Source: Paralvinella palmiformis (Eukaryota; Annelida; Polychaeta; Terebellida; Alvinellidae). From it: a stretch of DNA of 64,000 nt. Shown piece after piece: positions 11,698-22,223 of the stretch. The stretch spans positions 775,001 through 839,000 of the forward strand of contig JAODUP010000050.1 in NCBI GenBank assembly GCA_025642065.1. Direction: 5' to 3'. The notes beneath the pieces were generated by a model. It did not search any database. It was not told the DNA's origin and worked only from the letters and a program-made list of their open reading frames with translations. The stretch's first letter is position 1. Each line of letters begins with the position of its first letter. Made by a program: the position numbers and the translations under genes.

Positions 11698-12183
11698 TAT
11701 AATTTAAGGGGGGTATTCTTTCTTCAAACCATCCACGATATCGGAAAAGACGAGTAGAATATTTATTATAATCCGCGGGAGAGAAAAATCGTTGGTGGCG
11801 TAGTTAAGGGTTTTTTCTTCTTGTCGTCCTCTGTGTTATTATAAGAAAAAAACACCATTGTAGAAAAGTCTGTACATATATCTAACCAATTTATTAAAAC
11901 AGAGATAAATAAAGGCAGTATCGGTGTTATTTATTTCTCTATTTTGGGGGTTTTATATTTCTGTTTGTAAAACGAAAATAATTTATCCCGAGGACATAAA
12001 TTTAGAGGTTCTTCTAATGTAATAACGATCACATAGATTATTTTACTTAATTGTGTTTGTCGTGTTTGTTTGTTGTGTTTTTGTTTATAATTTTGCTTGT
12101 TATTTTTGTTTGCTTGTATGTATGTTTGTTTATTCGTTTGCTAGCTTTTGTATTATTTAACTTCGTTTATCAATTATTTTCAT

Positions 12184-12237
<54 letters not shown>

Positions 12238-12260
12238 TATGTGTGTGTGTGTGTGTTTGC

Positions 12261-12305
<45 letters not shown>

Positions 12306-12456
12306 TGTTTATATAATGTATCAGTGTTATCCTCCGTATCAATATTATCCTATGTATCCATTTTCCCTGTGTATCCGTGTTGTCCTGTGTGTCTACTATA
12401 TCCTGTGTATCTGTGTCATCCTGTATATGTATCATGTCAGCCTGTGTACATTTCAG
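11626..12456. other. Lectin intron with TA, TG and CG runs
   Basis: Short TA run at 11665-11695 and a compound TA, TG, CG, TG array at about 12188-12310. It is followed by a degenerate CTGTGTATC repeat of about 25 bases per unit to about 12430. That repeat abuts the next exon's TTTCAG acceptor. Confidence 0.7.
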
Positions 12457-12705
12457 TGGAGAACCTCGCTTACCGAAAGGAGTCCTGGATCAACAACAAA
12501 CGTCACTATAAACGTCACATCCGGAACCAGTGGATGCACGGTCACGCTGCGCGCGCAGTCGACGGAGATTATGACCAATCGCTGCATAGCTGTACGATTC
12601 TGGATAACTTCTACGTGGAGAAACCCGTCTGGATGGTTGACCTTGGCAAGAAGGGTGCCAAGGTGTCAGGGGTCATGGTCATCACTTGGCAAGGCCAGGG
12701 ACAAG
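12457..12705 (+). CDS. Discoidin/fucolectin-like protein, exon encoding the first half of the FTP domain
   Basis: Encodes 82 residues between split codons (phase 1 in and out; acceptor TTTCAG, donor G|GTCAGT). The pattern VENLAYRK, ARAVDGDYDQ, then SCTILDN, then PVWMVDLGKKG and VSGVMVITW is the first half of an FTP (eel fucolectin, tachylectin-4, pentraxin-1) domain, a relative of F5/8C. In active F-type lectins the next loop usually carries a cysteine pair and basic residues that bind fucose. Here that region reads WQGQGQDRN, so fucose binding may be lost or altered. The start is set by the splice site, not by a methionine. Confidence 0.88.
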
Positions 12706-12859
12706 GTCAGTACCGGCAGTTTATTCGTTTTGTTGACAATGATTAGCTGAAATATTCTCATTAATTTAATATTACATATTGATAATAACTGGGTGTAACA
12801 TATATTACAGGTAAACATTTCTAATCAATAGTATTTAATAGATCACTTATCTGAGTAAG

Positions 12860-12930
12860 AGATGACCGTTAGAATAGAACCCAAATTCATCAGACAAGGT
12901 TTGCGCGCTCTACCAGCTTAGCCAAAACAC
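12860..12930 (-). repeat. tRNA-like fragment in the last lectin intron
   Basis: On the - strand there is an A box TAAGCTGGTAGAGCG and, about 35 bases on, a B-box-like GGGTTCTATTC. It lies in the intron, antisense to the lectin. The acceptor arms do not pair convincingly, so I call it a tRNA-derived repeat or relic. Confidence 0.4.
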
Positions 12931-12968
12931 TACCGTAATCCTCCCCCCTCCCCGACTTTCTCTTCCAG

Positions 12969-13243
12969 ATCGTAACACCAACTATCACGACTACATGTAC
13001 AATCTGGATCGGCTGGTCGTCTACATCTCCGACAAGAAGACGAACGCGATCCCGGACGACAAATCCGGATCGCGGTGCGGCGAGATATCCAGATTGAACG
13101 ACGCCATCTTTCGGCCGCGTCTCCACGTCCAGTGTCACAATATGGTCCGTGGACGATACGTCTACATAGAAGCCTGGGGGGTGGCCAATAGATGGAGTAG
13201 ACTGTTCAGTGCCGTCTTATGCGAGGTCATGGTCTACGAGTGA
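12969..13243 (+). CDS. Discoidin/fucolectin-like protein, terminal coding exon
   Basis: Encodes 90 residues and TGA after a CTCTTCCAG acceptor, entering in phase 1. It completes the FTP domain: LDRLVVYISD, the cysteines in RCGEI and VQCHN, MVRGRYVYIEAW, and the terminal LCEVMVYE that matches the LCEV-type ending of F-type lectin domains. The protein stops directly after the domain, without a membrane anchor, consistent with a secreted lectin-like protein. The TGA stop is itself the start of a TGACGTCATCG repeat present twice at 13241-13262. Confidence 0.9.
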
Positions 13244-13262
13244 CGTCATCGTGACGTCATCG
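13241..13262. promoter_or_regulatory. Two adjacent CRE-like TGACGTCA motifs at the lectin stop codon
   Basis: TGACGTCATCG occurs twice head to tail, the first copy supplying the stop codon. TGACGTCA is the CREB/ATF palindrome. Whether it is bound is unknown; the position in the 3' UTR is unusual for a regulatory site. Confidence 0.35.
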
Positions 13263-13413
13263 TCGAGACGAGCCGTCACATGACCGGCGGCCAACAGTTA
13301 GTGACGTTCTACGACGAGACGATATCGTGTCGGCTTGTTGTTGTGGCGGCGTTTGTGTGTTATTGTTTGCTGAGAAAGACATCAGCAACGACATTATTAA
13401 CAACAACAACGGC

Positions 13414-13419
13414 AATAAA
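13414..13419 (+). terminator. Candidate poly(A) signal of the lectin-like gene
   Basis: The hexamer AATAAA lies 171 bases after the stop codon in a CAA-rich 3' UTR. It is the first canonical signal downstream, but the cleavage site is not defined. Confidence 0.5.
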
Positions 13420-14134
13420 CTATTTTTAACTATGCGTTGTCCTGATTGGCTAATGCCGGGATTATGACATCATGTGATCTATTGATGTAGAGAGACAGAG
13501 AGAGAGACATAGGTATAGTGGCGGCAGTTAATTCTGGATCTGTTGCCGACATTCTCTCCGTGTCCACTTTCATGTACACCTCCGGACGATATTACGGACA
13601 CGGTCGCGGATATCCGGATATCCTGAACTCTCGCAATCGCCGACTAGCAACACCAATGACGTCGCATCAACTACGAGCCAATCAGAAGGCGAGTTAGCTC
13701 AGCCATTTATAGATGTAGTCCCGGATGTACGTATCCTGAATCGGCATATCGCAACAACAGCGAAAACCGTAAAAACAACAAGAACAGCAACAGCAACAAC
13801 AACAACGATGTGTAAGACTTTTCTAAACAAAAAACAAAAAAGCTAAAATGATGAATCTGAGTATGACGTCATAGTAATTAGTAACCGAAGTTAATTGAGA
13901 TTATCATATACAATAATGTCTCGACGTGTAATCTCTTCCTGCAGGGGATATAAGGTCACGTGTCTAAGTTGCATTTATCTGTTAATATCGACGTAATATA
14001 ATAATAATATTATTGTTATTATAACGTGTATAACGCTAGTTCAGTGACGTCACCCGTTATGACGACGCCATTTTCGGTTACATTATGATGTATATGTTGT
14101 TTTGTGCTAATATCGTCATATGACTGTACTAATG

Positions 14135-14190
<56 letters not shown>

Positions 14191-14820
14191 CATGTATATT
14201 TAACTACCTCATATAAGACACAAAGCTAGGTTCACTGTCTCTTCCTAGATTTAGACACCTAAAAAAAGGAGGTTCATATCAGATGAAGTAGAACGCTGAC
14301 TTACAGAATAAGTCATTTTTGGTAGTTGGTAATATCAATATACCTATTTCGAAATAAAAGACCCCATCGAGTAATACAACATTCATCGGCTCCTAATGAA
14401 TCAAAGTACTGTTTACCAAATATAATTTATTATTAATATAATCCTCTTGTTTGGTCAATATTAGCTAGATTTCTGGCGTTGGTGTCGATGTACGTCATCG
14501 CGGCGAGTTAATTGGAATTAATATCATGCACAGGTCCTAATAATTAATAACAAATATTCGTCGGTAATATTTCATTTGTCAAACGCGAGCAGGGAATTAT
14601 AAACGCCAATTTTCCAGCGATATGCCGTTGTTTTTCGTAAAATTGCGCTACGAATTGATGCGTAATAAAACAGTTCGTCTTATTGTCTAATTTTTGTGGT
14701 AGATATATTTTTCTTTGGAATTTTTTTCTCCAGCTGTTTACGTTAGAAACATTCTAAATCTATCCGTGTTTACGTGTAATAATTTTTTCATAATTATGAT
14801 ATCATTTCACGTTTCTGTCT
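13420..14820. other. 3' flank of the lectin-like gene
   Basis: Intergenic DNA with short CAA (about 13775-13806) and TA (about 14140-14185) runs. No coding or RNA signal recognised. Confidence 0.5.
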
Positions 14821-14824
14821 GTCT

Positions 14825-15480
14825 GTTTGTATGTTTGTTTGTTTGTTTGTTTGTTTGTCTGTTTGTGTATTCATACAAACGATAAGGTGCTCTGTACATA
14901 TATTTGTGTGTACATATTTCAGATGTTGTTACGTTAAGCCTCGGTACAGCGCAATAGTATCCACTAATCTACCACGTTATACCAGCAATATGTATATAAT
15001 GACAGCATCGTACAGTTGGTACACACGGTACACTCGTCATATCGGTATCCTGGTACGTCTATGGTATGTCTGGTATATTGTATGCCGACTGCATACCGTA
15101 CCACATCGCAAACCTAGAATACAAGACGGGGGGGGAGGGGGAGGAGGGGGGTAAGTCTAGTTTAGTTGGCGTACCTCATGATGTTTTTTCCGTATTTTTA
15201 TTTTACCTGATATGTTTTGTATTATTGACAACTCGATACCCATTTGTTCTTGATACCCCTCACATACCGGAAACATCTGCTACAGCTGTAACATCGTATA
15301 CGCTATTTCCCCCCTCGATACACCTGATACGATTTTGTATACGTGATACACGCGATAAATACGATATACTTAATGTACTGGATACACCTGATACGGTTGA
15401 CAAGAATTGTGTATCAAATACGGCTGACAAGAGTAGTGTATCAAATACGGCTGACGAGAGTAGTGTATTAAATATGCAGC
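14825..15480. repeat. (TTTG)n and a degenerate GATAC/GTATC minisatellite field
   Basis: After a TTTG run, the sequence is dense in GGTA(T)AC, GATAC and GTATC words. Near 15395-15475 a 27-base unit (AATACGGCTGACAAGAGTAG and onward) repeats about three times with few changes. Open frames of 100-147 codons across it reflect the repeat, not a gene. Confidence 0.7.
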
Positions 15481-15614
15481 TGTCATTCAGGATTCGTGAA
15501 AATATGTAAAAAAAATTACAGGGATTACAAAAATAACTGCTACCATTTCCCCCCTCCGCCATATGTATCCATATATGTGGAAAGATTAATATTCCTTCGT
15601 CCTATCTGTAATGA

Positions 15615-16385
15615 AGTGTTTACACACCTTTAACCCACCCACCCCCTCCATTTTACCCACTGCGCAGTGTTTACACGACAGATAATCCCATGTTGGGTAA
15701 TATTCTGTTGTCACACCGCTCACACTGGCCGCTTACACTGTTTACACCATTATACCAGGTATTACAAAATGTTTACACTTGTAACACCATTATACTCCAT
15801 AGAAAAAAAAATGTTTACTCTCCTACTGACATCATCGCTCTACATTTCACTCGAGAGGGAGTACCACACTCCGTCTCCTAAACAATGCTTACACTTTAGA
15901 CATCTTTACTCTATCTGTTGCTAAATGTTTACATCGTAGACACCCCGGTCCTAACAAAACCCAATATGTTACACGCTACACGTTGTTTACACAACAGACG
16001 CCATATCTCGAGCTTGTACCTAACATCTATTCCCAGTCGTGATCGTTCTACCCACCACAACCTAACGTTTACACCCCAGACACGTTTACCCTACCTACTA
16101 CACAATGTTTACACCACAGATACCTCATGTTACCTACTCCGTTGCTTACACCGTAGACATCCCCAGCCTGACGAACACACACCGTTTACCCACCAGACGC
16201 CACCATCCTACCAACTACATAATGTTTACACAGCGGATACGGTCCCTGGATCGTGTTTACACTTCACGATACACCACTCCGTTACTAGAGTTTACACTTT
16301 GAGATCTTCCCCCGTGCTTGCTTAAGTAACTCGTTTTTCACGATATTGATGTATTTGTTTACATTTCTGCTCGATGTAAACAGTT
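15615..16385. repeat. Degenerate TGTTTACAC minisatellite
   Basis: The word TGTTTAC occurs exactly 11 times, and near matches (GCTTACAC, CGTTTACAC, AGTTTACAC) more often, spaced irregularly at about 30-90 bases. It is often followed 5-10 bases later by AGAC. TGTTTAC is the core of forkhead (FOX) sites. The surroundings are pyrimidine-rich and diverged, so this is an old array. Confidence 0.7.
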
Positions 16386-16523
16386 AATATTTATATTATT
16401 GTTGTATTATGAGGATGTTTATATTTATTGAAAGCTAAAGAATGATAAATGTTATTGCTGATAATAAACAAATGTACATAGAAAGAAATAGTTACTTTAT
16501 TGTCAATTGAGAAAAGCAAACAA

Positions 16524-16698
16524 ACGCACACACGCATGCACACACACACACAGACATGCAGACATACAGACAGACAGATAGACAGACAAAGGAATAAACG
16601 AACGAACAAGCAAATAAACAAATAAAGAAACAGAGACATACACACAGACAGTCAGACGGACTTAACAGGCAGACAGATAGACAGTCAGGCAGAGAGAC

Positions 16699-16791
<93 letters not shown>

Positions 16792-16950
16792 TACACAGAC
16801 ACACAGACAGACAGACAGACAGACAGACAAAGGAACGAATGAACGAAAAAAATGAACAAGCAAACAAACAAATAAATAACAGAGACATACAGTTAGACAG
16901 ACAGACAGACAGACAGACAAACAAACAAAAAGACAAACAGAAAGACAAAC
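16524..16950. repeat. (GACA)n microsatellite
   Basis: A long GACA array, purest at about 16700-16795 and 16805-16830, with diverged flanks of GACA, AACA and GAACGAAC. Cys-Val/Cys-Leu-Ser frames of up to 176 codons on the - strand are artefacts. Confidence 0.97.
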
Positions 16951-17275
16951 AACACAAACCAAGTACTCGATAAGAAAATAAATATTTTCTATTCTAAATT
17001 TGCTATCAGTTGATTCTCTCAATTAGTCGGGAATTATTTTTCTTTTCATTTCTTGAAATTTAGTAATTTGCAAAATTAAATTCTTTCTGATTGAGTAATC
17101 ACAGAGAACAGTTTTGGTTATTACCGACAAGTCAACAACAGCTGACGTCATATTATATCCACTGACGCAGCACAGTGTTAAGTACTTAGAGTATCATAAT
17201 TGGTAAACCTTCGGAATGTTGAGATAAAATGTTATTAAACTGATTTAAACAAAATCAGTTCACTCCTTCGTTAGT

Positions 17276-17457
17276 TTCACTCACTCACTCACTCACTCAC
17301 TCACTCACTCACTCACTCACTCACTCACTCACTCACTCACTCACTCACTCACTCACTCACTCACTCACTCACTCACTCACTCACTCACTCACTCACTCAC
17401 TCACTCACTCACTCACTCACTCACTCACTCATTTATTCATTCATTCATTTGTTCGTT

Positions 17458-17488
<31 letters not shown>

Positions 17489-17502
17489 TCGTTCGTTCAT
17501 AT
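17276..17502. repeat. (CACT)n, (CATT)n and (CGTT)n arrays
   Basis: About 155 bases of pure CACT, the complement of the GTGA arrays at 1-247 and 1624-1990, are followed by short CATT and CGTT arrays. Confidence 0.97.
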
Positions 17503-17509
17503 GCCTCTA

Positions 17510-17590
17510 CATAGCCTAATTAGCAGTGGGGTTGGCCACAGACCTCTAGGACCTGGGTTCAAGTGCTAGCCGAGTTATGTCTGAAGAGTG
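17510..17590 (+). repeat. tRNA-like fragment
   Basis: TAGCAGTGGGG near 17520 and GGGTTCAAGTGC about 40 bases later resemble A and B boxes. No cloverleaf closure or second copy was seen, so this is a weak candidate for a third tRNA-derived SINE. Confidence 0.3.
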
Positions 17591-17753
17591 TTTCATGTTT
17601 TACGAGGTCTCATTACCTTTTGCAGGTCATTCGGTCCGTTTATCCTATCATGTGCACAAAAGTGTCTGTTGAACAACAACTTATATTTCAGTTTCCATTA
17701 ATTGATTCATTCAAATTCAATTCAACCACTAATTCATTCCCAATCCTGTCGTC

Positions 17754-18235
17754 CATTCATTCATTCATTCATTCATTCATTCATTCATTCATTCATTCAT
17801 TCATTCATTCATTCGTTCATTGCACCATTCATTCATTGCACCATTCGTTCGTTCATTCATTCATTCATTGCACCATTAATTCATTGCACCATTCATTCAT
17901 TGCACCATTCATTCATTGCACCATTAATTAATTAATTAATTAATTAATTAATTCATTCATTCATTCATTCATTCATTCATTGCACCATTCATTCATTGCA
18001 CCATTCATTCATTGCACCATTAATTAATTCATTCATTGCACCATTAATTAATTAATTAATTAATTAATTAATTAATTCATTCATTCATTCATTCATTCAT
18101 TCATTCATTCATTGCACCATTCATTCATTGCACCATTCATTCATTGTACCATTAATTAATTAATTCATTGCACCATTAATTAATTAATTAATTAATTAAT
18201 TAATTAATTCATTCATTCATTCATTCATTCATCCA
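17754..18235. repeat. Higher-order (CATT)n/(TTAA)n array with GCACC punctuation
   Basis: Blocks of CATT tetranucleotides and blocks of TTAA tetranucleotides alternate. They are separated repeatedly by ATTGCACCATT. The punctuated pattern itself repeats at a scale of about 130-140 bases, so this is a higher-order array built from two tetranucleotides. Confidence 0.93.
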
Positions 18236-18397
18236 TCCACGGAGAGTAAACCATCGATTATCCGACATTCGAGTTTAAAACTAATTAACCTATTACCTTC
18301 AAACAAAACATCAACCAGTTTACAATTCCACTGATCGATGACTTACCTCAATCAATCATCAGAATATTGATGATTAGATGATAATCGATGATCGTCT

Positions 18398-18446
18398 TGA
18401 CACTAGAGCTCTAAGTTGATTGACACTAGAGCTCTAAGTTGATTGA
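18398..18446. repeat. 24-base tandem duplication
   Basis: The unit beginning TGACACTAGAGCTCTAAGTT occurs twice in direct succession, with a partial third start (TTGACACT). Confidence 0.85.
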
Positions 18447-19022
18447 CACTCACAGATGATCACTAAATCACAGACGTCAGATCGCGCTTCGAAATCCGAT
18501 CACAATCCAGCCGTTAGTGAAGATAACAGCGACTATTTAAAACGATGATATAATGCGCCACGGATGAAACATCGTACAGACACCCACAGTAAGTTAGCGC
18601 CGAGGGGGGTCCCCACTGAAAAGTATTGTAAGAGCAGATAGCTGATGAATGACTCGCACAATCGACAAAAAAAATTGGTATTTTTTATTATTAATCTCTC
18701 TAAAAGGATTGGTTATGAATAGTACCAGTCACCGAGAGAGCGGCCTGCTGTGCCAGTGCTTTATTAATGGTCGTCAGTTCAATTATAGGGAATTTACATT
18801 AACGGGGATGTATATTTGTTTAGTGAGAGGGGAGGAGTCAGAGAGAGAGAGAGAGGAGAGGAGGAAGAGAGAGAGAGAGAAAGAGAGAGAAAGAGAGAGA
18901 GAAAGTGTGTATATATATGTGTGTGTGTGTTATTATTATTATTATATATATATATAAAAGTGAATAACAATCACTTTATCATAACATATGGGTTTTAATA
19001 ATAATAATCATCATCATCATCA

Positions 19023-19053
<31 letters not shown>

Positions 19054-19275
19054 GCCTCAATCACTCGGATATTACACCAACAAAGTCCCTTACTCACTGA
19101 TGTTAATATTTAATATTTATAATATTATAACCAATAGGACGAGTTGAGCCTCAGGTTATATGGCCTCAATATTATAAGGGACAATTTAATTATGGGCCGA
19201 AAATTACCATAATAGTGACGTGAACGTATTGTAGGTCAGGTGTATAACATATTGAGTGTGTGTGTGTGTATGTGC

Positions 19276-19313
<38 letters not shown>

Positions 19314-20088
19314 TCCTCTCCCCCCTCCCCCCTCTGTGTGTGTGTGTGTGTTCCTCTCCCCCTCTCTCTGTGTGTGTGTGTGTCTCCCCCCCCTCTCTCT
19401 CTGTAGCCTCCTATATACAGGCCTGTTAGAGTTGTACTTGGTATTACAACTTCTGTAGTATGTTACAACATTAGCTCTTACAGACTCGGATTGTGTTATA
19501 GTTGTAATATTGTTATAATATAAGGTAAGTGTATTGTAATGGCTCGGATTATGTTATGGTATTGTTATAATATCTCTCTTGAAAAGGTAAGACGTGACAT
19601 TTTTACGGATTATGTATTTGAGCTAGTTATGTATAGTGTGTGTGTGTGTGTGCGTCCGTCCGTTCGCCTGTCCCTCTATATTTGTGATATTAGTGTCAGC
19701 AGCATTAACATTTATTTATCAGAGTGACATATTTACTTACTCGCTTGCTGACTGACTGATTGACTGACTGACTGAGCGACTGACTGACTGACTGACTGAC
19801 TGACTGACTGACTGACTGACTGACTGACTGACTGACTCACTCACTCACTCACTCACTCACTCACTCACTCACTCACCCACTCACTCACTCACACATACAT
19901 ACTAACTAGTTCTTAGATAATATACCTTTAAAATACAGCCTAATAGACCCACATATATGCTGGTTTGACACACAGACACACACACACAAACACACACACA
20001 CAAACCGAGTGATCTTAGTCGGAAAAAACAGTCCATTATGGTGGTTTGTTTCCAATTTTTTCAATGTCTAATTTTTAATTATATTCAT

Positions 20089-20090
<2 letters not shown>
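18447..20090. other. Intergenic stretch with many short simple repeats
   Basis: Contains (GA)n at about 18838-18905, (ATT)n at about 19020-19055, alternating TG and CT runs at about 19255-19405, and (GACT)n passing into (CACT)n at about 19745-19890. No gene signal. Confidence 0.7.
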
Positions 20091-20135
<45 letters not shown>

Positions 20136-20795
20136 TTCGTGTTTCTCTGAGTAAACCTTTTGTTTACACACAGCCGTCAGATGACCTTATCGATAAAGCT
20201 TAATGAATTCATACATTTAACATAATTTATTCGCATGCCGGCATCATAACGTTCCGTTTCGGTCACGCCTGGCTGAGATCTAGTTAGATAAGAACTAAAT
20301 CGGTACGTTATGACCGATTAAAACGTCTGTTTTGAAAAGTAAATTGTTTGGGTGTTTTTTTCTCTTCTCTCATCCTTGTTATCTGTGGAGTGGTCAAATT
20401 ACAACCGCAAGACGATCTTCTTCACTCTTATCTATACAGATAATCGAAGACAAGATGATAATATTTCTTGTCGGTGTTAAATACATTATCACAAATGTCA
20501 GTTAGAATATTAAGACGAGCATAAAAGTATGTTTGTAGGAAGATGAATGTTAAATTTGACTTGTACGAAATATGATGATGACGCTGAAGTTATGAATTCC
20601 TTCTTTATCTGATGTCGGAGATAAGATCTCAGATGTCTCGGTGTCTACTAATTATATTCCAGTGACAAGAAATTCAACTGAAAAACAAATAATCGATGAA
20701 ACATCCCATAAAACACGGGCTTTACTTGGAATAGAACCCACATATGTAGGTCGTTATGCTACTGTGTGTACCTTTATGTGCCTGTGTGTGGCTTA

Positions 20796-20830
<35 letters not shown>

Positions 20831-20908
20831 GACCTGTTTGCGTACGTACATTCATTCGACATGATGCTGTTTGAGTGAGTGATGTGATTGGGTGAGTGAG
20901 TCAGTGAG
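20091..20908. other. Intergenic, unique apart from TA runs
   Basis: TA runs at about 20095-20130 and 20797-20828. No supported coding or RNA feature between them. Confidence 0.5.
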
Positions 20909-20940
<32 letters not shown>

Positions 20941-21101
20941 GATGTTTTACGGCCACTTTCGTGCACATGGTAGGCTAAATGGGCTAAGCGACCCCAAAGT
21001 CAAAGATGAAACAACCTTCAGATATGCCCACGCCAGAATTCGAACACGGGTGGTAGTGATCTGTGGTCCAACACCATACCGCTAGATCACGGAGACGCCC
21101 G
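20909..21101 (-). repeat. SINE-A copy within a GTGA microsatellite
   Basis: A nearly complete SINE-A on the - strand. It has a (GAT)n tail at 20909-20940, the GTTTTACGGCCAC 3' block, GATGAAACAACCTTCAGATA, the B-box region GAATTCGAACACGGG and the head CGCTAGATCACGGAGACGCC. GTGAG repeats flank it on both sides, so it either landed in a GTGA array or its duplicated target seeded one. The head matches a tRNA-derived polymerase III promoter. Confidence 0.88.
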
Positions 21102-21630
21102 GGTGAGTGAGTAAGTGAGTGAGTGAGTGAGTGAGTGAGTTAACTAATTCGTGCCCACCACGACCGGCGCCTTATCTTATGAATGACAATATTCTACAAT
21201 TCCGAGTTTGTTATTTGTGGCTGACGTACAAAACCTTCCATTTCCCAGAACGAACTCTTTTTGTCTTCTTATGTTGATAACATCTTATAGATAACCACAA
21301 GACAATGATGGTAATTGTCTTAGAAACTTCTAATGTATAAAAAAAATGGCTATCGGCGTTTTTTTCTGTTTCAGTGTTGGTATACTAAAAACATGTATTG
21401 GGTGAAGGTCAGTCTGTATATCTGCTTGCCCTATCATCTGCACACTAACGTAAGCTCACACGCAAACACACACACACTGGGCCCTACAGACTGATAAGTA
21501 GCCCATACACATATCCACGTATATATGTGTCGATATGTGGTGTAGAAATTTTATATTTAGATTGATATATGTATAGTTTTATTTATATATTGATTCATGG
21601 AAGTATTGGTCTCAAATGATGCTTAGATCT
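21102..21630. other. Intergenic, short (GTGA)n then unique DNA
   Basis: GTGA run at 21101-21140, then AT-rich unique sequence. AGTAGCCCATA near 21498 is one edge of a dispersed repeat that is also seen near 60090. Confidence 0.5.
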
Positions 21631-21652
21631 TGATGTTCTGAGCCAGTGCCAC
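21631..21652. repeat. Short dispersed repeat block, also at 60241-60262
   Basis: A 22-base block starting TGATGTTCTGAGCCAGTGCC is identical at 60241. In both places AGTAGCCCAT lies 130-155 bases upstream and microsatellite DNA in between, so the two are relics of one repeat family with a variable core. Confidence 0.6.
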
Positions 21653-21849
21653 TATATGTGTATCCTAAAACACACACGTGTATGTATGTATGTATGTATG
21701 TGTGTGTGTGTGTGTGGAGGGGATAAATACGTTTTGTGCGCATTTTAATATAATTGATAAGTGTGTACATGCACGGATATTTACGAGCGAGTGTACACCG
21801 GTACATACATACAGGTGTATATAATTGCATACTGCACGTGCCTGCGGTT

Positions 21850-22209
21850 TGGTTTTGTTGTTCGGGGAGAATCCCCAGGCTGTCGCTTAATCAGCACAGC
21901 CTCTATGTTGGAGTGGTTGAGAAACCTCCTCCCCCACCACTCATAGGGGAGCAGTACGGAAAGATGGAGCCGAAATACCCTGAGGGTGGTCACTGCCAGA
22001 GTGTTTTACGTCCTCAGGGTTTTTTTAACGTCCCCCTTTATTTTAAATAATTCAGTGGAGACGGCAGCGCCATTTAACGTGGTCAGCCACCCACGATGTA
22101 GTGAGCCGAGAAATTAATCCCTGGAAAAGTGTCGACCTCTTACGGGGTTCGAACCTGCGACCATTGGCACGAAGTGCGGAGTGCTTAACTACTAGGCCAC
22201 CGGAGCTCA
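21850..22209 (-). repeat. SINE-B, full-length copy with target-site duplication
   Basis: Read on the - strand the element starts with GAGCTCCGGTGGCCTAGTAG (A box), then has GGTCGCAGGTTCGAACCCC (B box). A conserved body follows with CGTGGGTGGCTGACC, GCGCCGTCTCCACTG-like and TCTTTCCGTACTGCTCCCCT blocks, and it ends at GGGGATTCTCCCCGAACAAC. The 11-base sequence GTGCCTGCGGT flanks it at 21838-21848 and 22213-22223, a clean target-site duplication. tRNA-derived promoter plus unrelated body is the standard SINE layout. Confidence 0.92.
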
Positions 22210-22223
22210 CTAGTGCCTGCGGT

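Noticed and set aside
16492..17022. Cys-Leu-Ser-Val-rich frame of 176 codons on -
   Set aside because: Produced by the (GACA)n microsatellite.
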